From a virus, in the IMG/VR virus record IMGVR_UViG_3300033153_016033, positions 1 through 43,552 of that record: a stretch of DNA of 43,552 nt; one strand, written 5' to 3'. A program made the translations under genes and the position numbers. The notes under the pieces are model-generated. The model was not told where the DNA came from, did no database searches, and worked only from the letters and a program-made list of their open reading frames with translations. Every line of letters begins with the position of its first letter. Position 1 is the stretch's first letter. Shown here one piece after another: positions 32,775 to 39,084 of the stretch.

Positions 32775-33076
32775 ATAAATTTACTCCTCTCTGCATCTAA
32801 AACTTTAAAAGGCAAATCCCTGTCCAGCAATCCTTTTTCTTTTAATAAATTTATTTTACGCTCTCTTGATTTTGGATCATTTGGTTGCATCGCCCATTCT
32901 AAATTAATTCTATTCATATCACTCTTAGCCTTAACTGCCTGCCACATCTTCTTTAACTCTACTGTCTGCTTATCTTTTTCATTAGCCGTAAACTCGTGTG
33001 CCTTAGCATGAGCTGATCCTATCTTGTGTGCCTCCCTCTCTGCTTTACTAAAATATAAATCTGGGTTGTTGGCCAT
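32771..33076 (-). CDS. Hypothetical protein, 101 residues, first gene after the structured region
   Basis: A charged helical protein (MANNPDLYFSKAEREAHKIG; KDKQTVELKKMWQAVKAKSD) with an Asn/Asp/Arg-rich middle (EWAMQPNDPKSRERKINLLK). The start is set at the ATATG after the AATTAAAAATT spacer; an upstream ATG 33 codons earlier lies within the hairpin-rich region. It heads the packaging genes and may be part of the packaging machinery, but no domain was recognised. Confidence 0.6.
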   Translation of the reverse strand: MANNPDLYFSKAEREAHKIGSAHAKAHEFTANEKDKQTVELKKMWQAVKAKSDMNRINLEWAMQPNDPKSRERKINLLKEKGLLDRDLPFKVLDAERSKFI

Positions 33077-33099
33077 ATAATTTTTAATTTCTATCCTCT

Positions 33100-33117
33100 C
33101 CGGCACTTGCATGCCGG
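33100..33117 (-). promoter_or_regulatory. Leader hairpin before 33076
   Basis: CCGGCA (33100-33105) pairs with TGCCGG (33112-33117) around a six-base loop. On the minus strand it is directly followed by GGAGAGG, then an AT-rich spacer and the start codon of the 33076 gene. It may limit ribosome access to that purine-rich stretch. Confidence 0.45.
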
Positions 33118-33145
33118 CTACAGGCAAGAGAAATCTATGCATCGG

Positions 33146-33175
33146 ATTATATACTCTTGTCCACGATTTGTGCAA
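33146..33175 (-). promoter_or_regulatory. Candidate late promoter for the packaging operon
   Basis: On the minus strand TTGCAC (33170-33175), an 18-bp spacer and TATAAT (33146-33151). The predicted start is near 33139, giving a leader of about 60 nt that contains the CCGGCA hairpin. It is the only consensus -10 in this position and could drive the packaging and head genes below. Confidence 0.55.
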
Positions 33176-33351
33176 TCAAGCACTGGAGAAGATAAAATTA
33201 TTATCTCTCCACGACCGACCCGTGATGGTCATCACAGTTATTGCCAGTCGCAGAGCGACTATCCTGTAACAATGACAGGTCAGTTGATAGCTGTACCATA
33301 CTATCGCACACATCTAGTTTAGCTATCCTCATGAGCCGACAGTTGGATAGC
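33170..33351. other. Array of seven intergenic hairpins
   Basis: In order: GTGC/GCAC (33170-33183), GGAGA-a-GATAA/TTATC-TCTCC (33185-33210), GTGAT/ATCAC (33222-33235), AGTCGC/GCGACT (33246-33260), CCTGT/ACAGG (33263-33279), GATAG/CTATC (33286-33305), GCTATCC/GGATAGC (33322-33351). All stems are perfect apart from one bulge, and loops are short. CTATC and GATAG recur, so alternative pairings exist. The region is less AT-rich than its surroundings and has no convincing reading frame. It could be a packaging or replication site or a structured RNA. Confidence 0.55.
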
Positions 33352-33373
33352 GTAAGGATGTAGCATTTTATTA

Positions 33374-33437
33374 ATCTGCTAGGTTCGCATTGTGAAGAGG
33401 CGTGGCAGATGTTACTTAAACAAAAAAAACGAACCTA
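33374..33437 (-). other. H-type pseudoknot-capable element
   Basis: ATCTGC (33374-33379) can pair with GCAGAT (33405-33410), and TAGGTTCG (33380-33387) with CGAACCTA (33430-33437). The strands interleave, and the first strands of both helices abut, which would allow coaxial stacking. On the minus strand an eight-T run follows TAGGTTCG, in the interior of the element. It is next to the hairpin array and downstream of a minus-strand promoter. Confidence 0.5.
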
Positions 33438-33628
33438 AAAATAGCTTCGATCTGTCTCTTCAATTACAAAATAATTAAACATAGTAACGAGCTTAATTGT
33501 TTTATCCACAGTTCAACTCCACTATATCACATTCTTCAATATCGATCAACTCCCCTTATCCCCCCACAAAAAAATCACAACCCAACTTGCTACAAATAAT
33601 AATTCTAGGAATAGAACTGTTAGACCGG
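33438..33628. other. Remainder of the 552-bp gene-free region
   Basis: Between the pseudoknot element and the stop of the cytosine methylase gene lies AT-rich sequence. It contains one candidate minus-strand promoter (33521-33549), a pyrimidine-rich stretch with CCCCTTATCCCCCCAC, and a plus-strand A-run. I see no reading frame with coding character. Confidence 0.5.
33521..33549 (-). promoter_or_regulatory. Minus-strand promoter upstream of the hairpin region
   Basis: On the minus strand TTGATC (33544-33549), a 17-bp spacer and TATAGT (33521-33526) preceded by TGA (an extended -10). The predicted start near 33514 would transcribe the pseudoknot and the hairpin array as an untranslated leader or separate RNA before the packaging genes. 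Confidence 0.5.
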
Positions 33629-34276
33629 TCATAATAAAGTCCTCTGCTTATTTCTCCCTAACGCACAGTCTAGAATGTGTTTGCCTAGTTCGGGTTTTAC
33701 ACAGTTTCTTAGTAGTAATCTTTTACCTTTAACTTCATATTTAGATAAATCAAATCCATGAAACTCCTCTAATGATTTCAAATTCTCTTCTGGTGTTTTT
33801 CTCGTTGATGCTCTCATATTCGCAATATTAAACTCTGTTTTAATTTTCATATTACTAATATAAAAATTACTCCAAAAGAAATGTCTGCCTGATTCATAAT
33901 GTTGTATCATTGGTTTATAAAAACTTCTGACATTCTCAACTACCCATATACCCTTAAACCAGTGCTTTAAAAATATTATCTCTTGCCATAACTCCATAGC
34001 TGGATACCTTACCACCCCTTGAGCATGTAAAAAATTATTACAAACAGAATGCGTCGGACACGGCGGACTAGACCATATAAAATCAAACTCTTTGTAGTGA
34101 TCCAAAAGATATTGATGAGCGTCTGCCACCACAACCTTATCCTTTGGGAAAAAATCACTATATATATCTGCTATCTCTTGCTTGTATTCCACGGCAGTTA
34201 TATCATGTTCATCTCCCTTTGGAGTCCACAACTTCCTATTGCCCCCCAAACCACAATAACAGTTCAGCACTTTCAT
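33629..34276 (-). CDS. C5-cytosine DNA methyltransferase-like protein, short
   Basis: A 215-residue protein. The start is the second of two nearby ATGs because AAAGGAGG lies eight bases upstream of it and only two bases from the first. Motif I (NCYCGLGGNRKLW), the catalytic SSPPCPTHS loop with the nucleophilic Cys (about residue 72), and WVVENVRSF (motif VI, Glu-Asn-Val) identify the family. It lacks a clear target-recognition region and is shorter than the usual 300-400 residues. It could methylate phage DNA against restriction or be a minimal or decayed enzyme. It overlaps the upstream HNH gene's stop by four bases. Confidence 0.75.
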   Translation of the reverse strand: MKVLNCYCGLGGNRKLWTPKGDEHDITAVEYKQEIADIYSDFFPKDKVVVADAHQYLLDHYKEFDFIWSSPPCPTHSVCNNFLHAQGVVRYPAMELWQEIIFLKHWFKGIWVVENVRSFYKPMIQHYESGRHFFWSNFYISNMKIKTEFNIANMRASTRKTPEENLKSLEEFHGFDLSKYEVKGKRLLLRNCVKPELGKHILDCALGRNKQRTLL

Positions 34277-34854
34277 AAACATTTCCTCCTTTCACTATTT
34301 CTTTTCATGTTTTCTCTTTGTCTATCTCTATATTTTTTATCATTATGCCATTTATATTTTTGTTTTTGTAAAATTTCTTCTTTATGCAATTTATAATAAT
34401 TTTTTACATATATTTTTCTTTTTGCTTTATATTCTTCAGTGTTTCTTTCTTTGAATAAAATCTTACTACACTCAATACAATGATTTGACGGTGTTAATCC
34501 TTTTCTTTGATAAAAATTATTAAGTGGTAATAGTTTTTTACAATCCTTGCAAGGTTTCTTTGTCCATTCTCCGTTTTCTCTTTTCCACCCAGCATGTATT
34601 TTGAAGTGGTCTGATTGATTAACTAATTCTAAATTTTCAATATCATAGTTTTTCTTATTAAAATCCTTGTGATGTAGTTGCATTCCTTTCGGCTTTTCTC
34701 CGTTTTCTTTTTCCCAAATATAAACATGAAGTTTAATAGACTTATTATTTATCCAAATGGTGGGATAACCTTTTTTATCATACCAAATACCAAAACCATT
34801 ATAAGCATTGCCATTACTACCTTTAACAAATTGTCCTTTTTTATTTCGTTCCAT
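34273..34854 (-). CDS. HNH endonuclease with zinc-binding C-terminal region
   Basis: A 193-residue protein. It starts with a NUMOD-type block (MERNKKGQFVKGSNGNAYNG), then a short AP2-like strand set (GYPTIWINNKSIKLHVYIWE). An HNH-type motif follows (MQLHHKDFNKKNYDIENLEL, with VNQSDH). A C-terminal CKDCKKLLPLNNFYQRKG plus CIEC zinc unit comes next, then a very basic tail. This composition is typical of phage-borne homing nucleases. Unlike the plus-strand copies it lies in the operon direction, and it has a consensus promoter six bases before its ATG. Confidence 0.8.
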   Translation of the reverse strand: MERNKKGQFVKGSNGNAYNGFGIWYDKKGYPTIWINNKSIKLHVYIWEKENGEKPKGMQLHHKDFNKKNYDIENLELVNQSDHFKIHAGWKRENGEWTKKPCKDCKKLLPLNNFYQRKGLTPSNHCIECSKILFKERNTEEYKAKRKIYVKNYYKLHKEEILQKQKYKWHNDKKYRDRQRENMKRNSERRKCL

Positions 34855-34860
34855 GATTAA

Positions 34861-34889
34861 ATTATATCAAATCTATACAGTGTTGTCAA
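34861..34889 (-). promoter_or_regulatory. Perfect consensus promoter for a leaderless HNH mRNA
   Basis: On the minus strand TTGACA (34884-34889), a 17-bp spacer and TATAAT (34861-34866), then six bases and the ATG of the HNH gene. Transcription from the normal distance would begin at or beside the A of the start codon, so the mRNA would have no leader. No Shine-Dalgarno could exist on this transcript. Confidence 0.7.
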
Positions 34890-34919
34890 ATAGCATAAAG
34901 GTTTAATGTCTTCATAAAA

Positions 34920-35159
34920 TTATATCTTTAATCTCCCCTGCTCCCCCTCCCTCATATACCTCACACACTCAATTAAAAATTTCTCCTTGTACCGCATCTC
35001 CTCACAATGAACAGTCCAATCATCAGTCGTCATATTCCCTGCTTTATCCCAAAAGTCATAAACTAACCAATGAGACACATAAGCTAGTTTTGAGGCTATG
35101 TCTTCAGGGGTATGAGATTTGACATATTCTTGTATTTTGTGAGGGTCTGGGTTTTTCAT
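34920..35159 (-). CDS. Hypothetical protein, 79 residues
   Basis: A small alpha protein with PDPHKIQEYVKSHTPEDIAS, WLVYDFWDKAGNMTTDDW and CEEMRYKEKFLIECVRYMRE. Regular spacing of Trp and charged residues suggests a compact helical bundle. It is preceded by a promoter-like sequence (35192-35220). No family recognised. Confidence 0.6.
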   Translation of the reverse strand: MKNPDPHKIQEYVKSHTPEDIASKLAYVSHWLVYDFWDKAGNMTTDDWTVHCEEMRYKEKFLIECVRYMREGEQGRLKI

Positions 35160-35191
35160 ATATTATACCATAAACTTGACAAGATAACCAA

Positions 35192-35220
35192 ATAATAGTG
35201 CTTTTGTCCAGAGTGTCCAA
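35192..35220 (-). promoter_or_regulatory. Sigma70-type promoter for the 35159 gene
   Basis: On the minus strand TTGGAC (35215-35220), a 17-bp spacer and TATTAT (35192-35197). This leaves a leader of about 25-30 nt. A second TATAAT next to the start codon is too close to serve (see rejected items). Confidence 0.45.
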
Positions 35221-35308
35221 CCTATTTACTTACTATCGTAATAAAAAGTAAAATATATATATAGAGAAACACTTGTTATCAAATACCCTGGACGCCCTAG
35301 GTAAAGCA

Positions 35309-36673
35309 TTAGTCATTTTGCTGGATAATTCTAGCCCCAGAATAGCAGTGAGGACGGCCAACTTCGTTGGATCTATAATTTCTCAAATACGGAGCATATT
35401 TAAAAATATCTTTATAGAATTTATCATCAGTATCTCGACCCAATCCTTTTTTAGCACAGAAATCACAATATGCCTGATACATTATATCTTTTCTTACATG
35501 GACGAAATCATCTTGATGTGCGGGAGATAGGCAGTTATACACAAAATTAGCTATTGGGTTACTGTTTTGTAACATTTCCTGCTTAATTTCATCTGAACTT
35601 TTATCATAACTAAACCATTTTTGTCTTATTAATCTCTTCAACCCAGTCAAAGCGAAGTTAAACAATCCACTTATTTCAGTAGGAGTACACAGTTTTTCCA
35701 CAAGGAAAGGATCAATATTCTCCTTAGTTATAACATTCTTGAAATTTATTAGCACCCACCTATCAAAATAAGCATCATCATCAATATCATTAACGGCTGG
35801 TATCTTATTACAGATAAAGATTAATTTAGCATAATTCACAAATGGGAACCTCTCACCATACTTATATTCACCGAATATAGGACTTTGGCCAGTAACCATC
35901 TTGAATTTACCTGTGCTTGTAATATCATCGGCACTCATATCATCATAAATATTAGCATACTTATTATATAAATCAGCCAAAGCAAAATGCCTATTCCCTA
36001 ATTCTTGAAGAGATACCCCAGAAATATTAGGAGAACCAAGCATATTGGATAATAATTTAATCAATGTAGTCTTGCTAGTATTTTTTTCTCCACTCAATAT
36101 AAAAGCCTTTTTAATAAAATATTGCCTATATAGGCAAAAACCAAACATCTCTTGCACTAAATCAATATCAGTTGGAGATAATACACTAGCCATAAACTTA
36201 GATACTTCAGGACAATCAGTCTCACCGTCAAAAATTACCGGTATTTTATTGAAGAAATAATATTTATCAGGCTGGTGATCCATCATCTCTAGCGTCTCAA
36301 TATTCAATATCCCATTCTCCATATTAATCAAATCCTTATTTTGAACATCTATCTCCTCCCTATCCTTAGTGCATCTGTTTTTAACCTGCTCTATTATCTC
36401 TGAATAAAAACCATTACAATATATATCCTCTAAAATACCTTGCACATATTCCTTAATGAAATTAGTAGCTTTCTGGTATACCCCATCCTTATAGATAAAT
36501 ATGTCCCTCTTAAAATCTCCAAGAGCAAGACAATCAAACTCTTCTGTAATATATTTAGCCACCTCAAAAATGCCTTTCTTGGTTTGGGGTTTTAGAACTT
36601 TGCCGTTGCTCCCCTTTTTAACCAAGAAATAATCTTTTAGCTGCCCATGTTGCACTCTAGTGTCTAGCTCCAT
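35309..36673 (-). CDS. D5-type SF3 helicase (primase-helicase C-terminal part)
   Basis: A 454-residue protein; the start MELDTRVQHGQ is chosen for its ATATATG context, and another ATG lies seven codons upstream. A D5_N-like region (about 90-190) precedes the SF3 ATPase. Walker A is FILSGEKNTSKTTLIKLL at about 191-208, with Ser where Gly normally precedes Lys. Walker B-like YANIYDDMS is at about 239-247, and the sensor/motif C KLIFICNKIPAVNDIDDDAY at about 284-303, followed by FDRW. There is no N-terminal primase domain. It likely unwinds phage DNA at replication; the rest of the replisome would be host-supplied. Confidence 0.85.
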   Translation of the reverse strand: MELDTRVQHGQLKDYFLVKKGSNGKVLKPQTKKGIFEVAKYITEEFDCLALGDFKRDIFIYKDGVYQKATNFIKEYVQGILEDIYCNGFYSEIIEQVKNRCTKDREEIDVQNKDLINMENGILNIETLEMMDHQPDKYYFFNKIPVIFDGETDCPEVSKFMASVLSPTDIDLVQEMFGFCLYRQYFIKKAFILSGEKNTSKTTLIKLLSNMLGSPNISGVSLQELGNRHFALADLYNKYANIYDDMSADDITSTGKFKMVTGQSPIFGEYKYGERFPFVNYAKLIFICNKIPAVNDIDDDAYFDRWVLINFKNVITKENIDPFLVEKLCTPTEISGLFNFALTGLKRLIRQKWFSYDKSSDEIKQEMLQNSNPIANFVYNCLSPAHQDDFVHVRKDIMYQAYCDFCAKKGLGRDTDDKFYKDIFKYAPYLRNYRSNEVGRPHCYSGARIIQQND

Positions 36674-36869
36674 ATATTTTATATTCAGCTTCAATGGCTT
36701 CTAATTGCTTCTCAATATATTCTTTTTCAGTAAATAATTCCTTATATTCTTTCACTAACTTTTCCCTTTTCCTAGCCACAAATGGCAAATTATACCATTC
36801 CTGATTGAGTTTAGCTTCTAAGTCTTTGTGTTGATATTCTCTTTTCTTTATTTCGTCTTTATAATTCAT
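36657..36869 (-). CDS. Small coiled-coil protein
   Basis: A 70-residue charged helical protein (MNYKDEIKKREYQHKDLEAK, EKEYIEKQLEAIEAEYKIYG). It overlaps the HNH gene stop upstream by four bases and the helicase start downstream by 17 bases, so all three are coupled. Function unknown; it may be a helicase-associated factor. Confidence 0.6.
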   Translation of the reverse strand: MNYKDEIKKREYQHKDLEAKLNQEWYNLPFVARKREKLVKEYKELFTEKEYIEKQLEAIEAEYKIYGARH

Positions 36870-37369
36870 TTATTTGATTTACCGCTATTACACTCAAAAC
36901 ATAATGTTTGTAAATTATCTTTAATTGTTTTACCTCCCTTACTGATTGGTACGATATGATCTACGACTAATTTTGCGTCGCTTCCGCTTCTTCCACATAA
37001 ATGACAAGCAAATTCATCTTGTCTCATAATTTCATATCTTAATCCGTTCGTTATTTTATTTCGCTCTATGCTTCCTTTTCTTTTCTTTTTGTCTTCATCT
37101 TCGGTTATATCATTGACATAATTATGACTTTCTAACGCTATTTCACTACCATCTATACAAGAAGCGGCGGCGAAATATATTACTTGAGTTAATGGCACTG
37201 CAAAATTAATAAAACATGATTTTTCATCTTTTTTAATAAACAATATCATCCCATCTTGTATTTCTACTAGATCAGCATAAAGATAAATTTCTTCATCTCT
37301 TGCCCAAGGTAATTTATTTTTAAATCTAATCACCCAATAATATTGTCCATATTGATTTGGTTTGCTCAT
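36866..37369 (-). CDS. HNH endonuclease with N-terminal beta domain
   Basis: A 167-residue protein. Residues 1-95 form a beta-rich domain (YYWVIRFKNKLPWARDEEIY, LFIKKDEKSCFINFAVPL) not typical of homing enzymes. Residues about 105-167 are a classical HNH nuclease: RYEIMRQDEFACHLCGRSG, then VVDHIVPISKGGKTIKDNLQ, then CFECNSGKSNK. The His of VDH and the two CxxC pairs are intact. It is encoded in the replication segment and coupled to the next gene, so a resident phage role such as packaging or replication is as likely as homing. Confidence 0.8.
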   Translation of the reverse strand: MSKPNQYGQYYWVIRFKNKLPWARDEEIYLYADLVEIQDGMILFIKKDEKSCFINFAVPLTQVIYFAAASCIDGSEIALESHNYVNDITEDEDKKKRKGSIERNKITNGLRYEIMRQDEFACHLCGRSGSDAKLVVDHIVPISKGGKTIKDNLQTLCFECNSGKSNK

Positions 37370-37399
37370 AATTCTTTATATTTTTATTTAATAATATTA

Positions 37400-37555
37400 T
37401 TATTTTCCTGTAAAAAATATCTGTATTTCTTCTTTAACTTGATCAATAGTTGGAACAACTATTTTATAACTTTCCTCGGTGAAAAAGTTAAAATGTATAA
37501 TATAGCCATTATCAGCTTTATCAATCAAAATATCTTGTGGTGAAAAATTTGTCAT
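37400..37555 (-). CDS. Small hypothetical protein, 51 residues
   Basis: A short protein (MTNFSPQDILIDKADNGYII, then HFNFFTEESYKIVVPTIDQV) of beta-alpha character with a regular fold-like pattern. The start has the typical AAATTTAAATATATG context. It is the first gene downstream of the candidate small RNA at 37608-37735, which ends in a terminator about 50 bases upstream. Function unknown. Confidence 0.6.
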   Translation of the reverse strand: MTNFSPQDILIDKADNGYIIHFNFFTEESYKIVVPTIDQVKEEIQIFFTGK

Positions 37556-37607
37556 ATATTTAAATTTTTAATTATTAACTAACGACCTTGAAAATCATAT
37601 TAAATAC

Positions 37608-37671
37608 AAAAAACCCATAACTGCCGAGGTTCTATACCGCAAAGTATGCCACCTCTAACAATTATGGGGTT
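37608..37671 (-). terminator. Intrinsic terminator ending the structured RNA
   Basis: The AACCCCATAA/TTATGGGTT stem (one bulged base) with an inner GAGGT/ACCTC helix is followed on the minus strand by six Ts (37613-37608). Confidence 0.6.
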
Positions 37672-37735
37672 CCTGATTTTAATATGATTTTGCGGTATAG
37701 TATTTGGCATAGGTTGTTGATAACTTTAATTCACT
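37608..37735 (-). ncRNA. Candidate 128-nt small RNA or attenuator
   Basis: On the minus strand a promoter at 37742-37770 leads into a highly structured segment ending in six Ts. The terminator stem pairs 37662-37671 with 37612-37620 (CCCATAA core), with an inner GAGGT/ACCTC stem (37651-37655 with 37626-37630). The loop holds TTTGCGGTATAG (37632-37643), perfectly complementary over 12 bases to upstream CTATACCGCAAA (37689-37700). TGGCATA (37645-37651) also matches upstream TATGCCA (37705-37711). Upstream pairing would cross the terminator helix. A further 14-bp pair (37591-37604 with 37678-37691) encloses the terminator. It may be an independent RNA or a conditional terminator before the 37555 gene. 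Confidence 0.6.
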
Positions 37736-37741
37736 AATTTA

Positions 37742-37770
37742 ATTATACACCCCTCCCCCCTCAATATCAA
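37742..37770 (-). promoter_or_regulatory. Sigma70-type promoter embedded in a repeated hairpin
   Basis: On the minus strand TTGATA (37765-37770), a 17-bp spacer and TATAAT (37742-37747). The -35 lies in the loop of the C6/G6 hairpin that is repeated on the other side of the adenine methylase gene. If the hairpin extruded or was bound, the promoter would be affected. Predicted start about 37735. Confidence 0.6.
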
Positions 37771-37776
37771 GGGGGG
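37752..37776. repeat. 25-bp hairpin repeat, copy 1
   Basis: Six Cs, the spacer TCAATATCAA and six Gs form a strong hairpin; the 25 bases including flanking CCT are identical to copy 2 at 38228-38252. It lies five bases past the stop of the adenine methylase gene. It also contains the -35 of the promoter for the structured RNA. Confidence 0.85.
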
Positions 37777-37781
37777 CAAAC

Positions 37782-38210
37782 TTATCTATAAATAACTATC
37801 ATACTAGGAAAAGGAGCAGAATTTTTACTGTTACTAAATTTTAACCTTCCCTTTAAAAATCTAATTTCTACATTTTTCTTTTTATAAATATAATCATGAA
37901 ACCATTTAGTATCTGTTCTAGCTGGGAGAAGTGCTACTGTCGTTTGTTGATCCCTTTTAGCGTGCATATATGCTTTTCTAACCCATATTCCTATATCTCG
38001 TCCATAAGGAGGATTCATCCAGTTGACTTCACCCCAATCATTAGTAAGTCCACTTATTGTTTTTGACCAAAAATTATCTCCACATTTACTATTTTCTTTT
38101 GTAGCACAAACATCCCATGTAAAATTAAATTCTTCATTTAACTCATCAAATAATAACTGCGGAGTTTCCCATTCTTCTGAGTTAGATGTAAATAGTGATT
38201 TATTAATCAT
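37782..38210 (-). CDS. Phage DNA N6-adenine methyltransferase (Dam-like)
   Basis: A 142-residue protein of the compact phage Dam family. The N-terminus has the family's EEWETPQLLFDELNEEFNFT with WDVCATKENSKC. The catalytic motif is NPPYGRDIG (Asn-Pro-Pro-Tyr, about residues 65-73). The C-terminus has PARTDTKWFHDYI and FLKGRLKFSNSKNSAPFPSM. It methylates adenine in DNA, probably to evade host restriction. It is flanked on both sides by the same 25-bp hairpin repeat. Confidence 0.88.
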   Translation of the reverse strand: MINKSLFTSNSEEWETPQLLFDELNEEFNFTWDVCATKENSKCGDNFWSKTISGLTNDWGEVNWMNPPYGRDIGIWVRKAYMHAKRDQQTTVALLPARTDTKWFHDYIYKKKNVEIRFLKGRLKFSNSKNSAPFPSMIVIYR

Positions 38211-38227
38211 AATTTTTTTTAATTATT

Positions 38228-38252
38228 CCTCCCCCCTCAATATCAAGGGGGG
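38228..38252. repeat. 25-bp hairpin repeat, copy 2
   Basis: Identical to copy 1 at 37752-37776, 476 bp apart in the same orientation. It lies just upstream of the adenine methylase start on the minus strand. No well-placed -10 follows, so unlike copy 1 it does not make a convincing promoter. Confidence 0.85.
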
Positions 38253-38282
38253 ATAACCTCCCCTAAATATATAGTTCTCAAA

Positions 38283-38414
38283 TTAATTATTACGATCTTC
38301 ATTTTCTTCAGAAGCATCAAGCTCATCAAAATACTCCTGTTTCTGTTGACTCCAACTCTTAACTTGTGGTACAATAACATCGTTTTCGAATACACTTTGT
38401 TCTTCGCCGGGCAT
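38283..38414 (-). CDS. Small acidic protein, 43 residues
   Basis: A short protein (MPGEEQSVFENDVIVPQVKS, then a Gln/Glu-rich helix and an acidic tail). The start follows a hairpin at 38431-38456. Function unknown; small acidic phage proteins of this kind often bind host factors, but nothing here proves it. Confidence 0.55.
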   Translation of the reverse strand: MPGEEQSVFENDVIVPQVKSWSQQKQEYFDELDASEENEDRNN

Positions 38415-38430
38415 AGTGTTGCCTATTTAG

Positions 38431-38456
38431 AACTACCAGACTGTAATCTGGTGGTT
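38431..38456. terminator. Intergenic hairpin, terminator-like
   Basis: AACTACCAGA (38431-38440) pairs with TCTGGTGGTT (38447-38456), ten pairs with one wobble, around a six-base loop. On the plus strand it is followed by CTTTAATTTATT. On the minus strand, between the genes at 38467 and 38283, it lacks a T-run. Confidence 0.5.
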
Positions 38457-38466
38457 CTTTAATTTA

Positions 38467-38736
38467 TTAATAATTACAATCAATTAACTTATCAATTTTA
38501 TTTTCCAATATATTTATTTCTGTACTTGGTAAGCACATTTCTATTTCAGGACAGTTCTCTTTACCTCTCTTATACCCCTTATCATACATTGTAAGTCCTG
38601 GCTGAACTTCCTCCCAAGAAGGAAAAGTATCTTCGGCGCACTCCTCCTGTATAGCCATATTAGTTACAAAACCCCAAAGAAAACAAACAGATGCTATTAG
38701 CAATAAAAAAGCGACTGTAAGTATTTTATCTTTCAT
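38467..38736 (-). CDS. Small exported or membrane-anchored protein
   Basis: An 89-residue protein with an N-terminal hydrophobic helix (ILTVAFLLLIASVCFLWGFV). It is followed by a Cys-containing hydrophilic domain (IQEECAEDTFPSWEEVQPGL, then CPEIEMC and a final CNY). Four Cys lie after the helix, so disulphides outside the membrane are plausible. A superinfection-exclusion or lysis-control role is possible but unsupported. Confidence 0.6.
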   Translation of the reverse strand: MKDKILTVAFLLLIASVCFLWGFVTNMAIQEECAEDTFPSWEEVQPGLTMYDKGYKRGKENCPEIEMCLPSTEINILENKIDKLIDCNY

Positions 38737-38751
38737 AAAAACATATTTTAA

Positions 38752-38958
38752 TTAATAACTCCCCCTCAACTGCCTCTTCAAATAAATAATATCCCCGATC
38801 ACGGCATCTAACTTATTAACATAAGTATTGTAGCGTACATTCCTAATCCTCATATGATAATCCGGACAAATACTCCTCTGCCATCTGGTAATGATGGCAG
38901 TCAATGTTCTAACATTTTCCATTTTCCTTTTTAGTATTTGGTGGATTGAGAGGGGCAT
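38752..38958 (-). CDS. Small basic helical protein
   Basis: A 68-residue protein rich in Arg and Ile (MENVRTLTAIITRWQRSICP, RNVRYNTYVNKLDAVIGDII). The first ATG is kept, but an alternative start 12 codons later has an AAAAAGGAAA purine stretch just before it. No family recognised; possibly nucleic-acid binding. Confidence 0.5.
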   Translation of the reverse strand: MPLSIHQILKRKMENVRTLTAIITRWQRSICPDYHMRIRNVRYNTYVNKLDAVIGDIIYLKRQLRGSY

Positions 38959-38997
38959 GGGGATTTATTAGTTAGTTACCTTAAAAAATTATCCATT

Positions 38998-39019
38998 CTA
39001 GGGCGATATTTGCCCCTAG
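38998..39019. other. Hairpin in the 38959-39084 spacer
   Basis: CTAGGG pairs with CCCTAG (38998-39003 with 39014-39019), extended by one pair with a bulge. Nearby, AGGCTT is repeated twice on the plus strand (about 39059-39075). No coding frame is evident in this 126-bp spacer. Confidence 0.4.
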
Positions 39020-39084
39020 GAGGGATTTAAATTCATTTTGGGGTATAAGGGTCGTTATAGGCTTCTGGAGGCTTGTAGGGGCGA

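Noticed and set aside
33370-33440. A tRNA T-arm or tmRNA-like GGTTCG segment.
   Set aside because: No acceptor stem, anticodon arm or CCA-adjacent pairing can be built around it.
35162-35167. TATAAT on the minus strand next to the start of the 35159 gene.
   Set aside because: Only two bases separate it from the ATG, so transcription would begin after the start codon; a better-spaced promoter lies upstream at 35192-35220.
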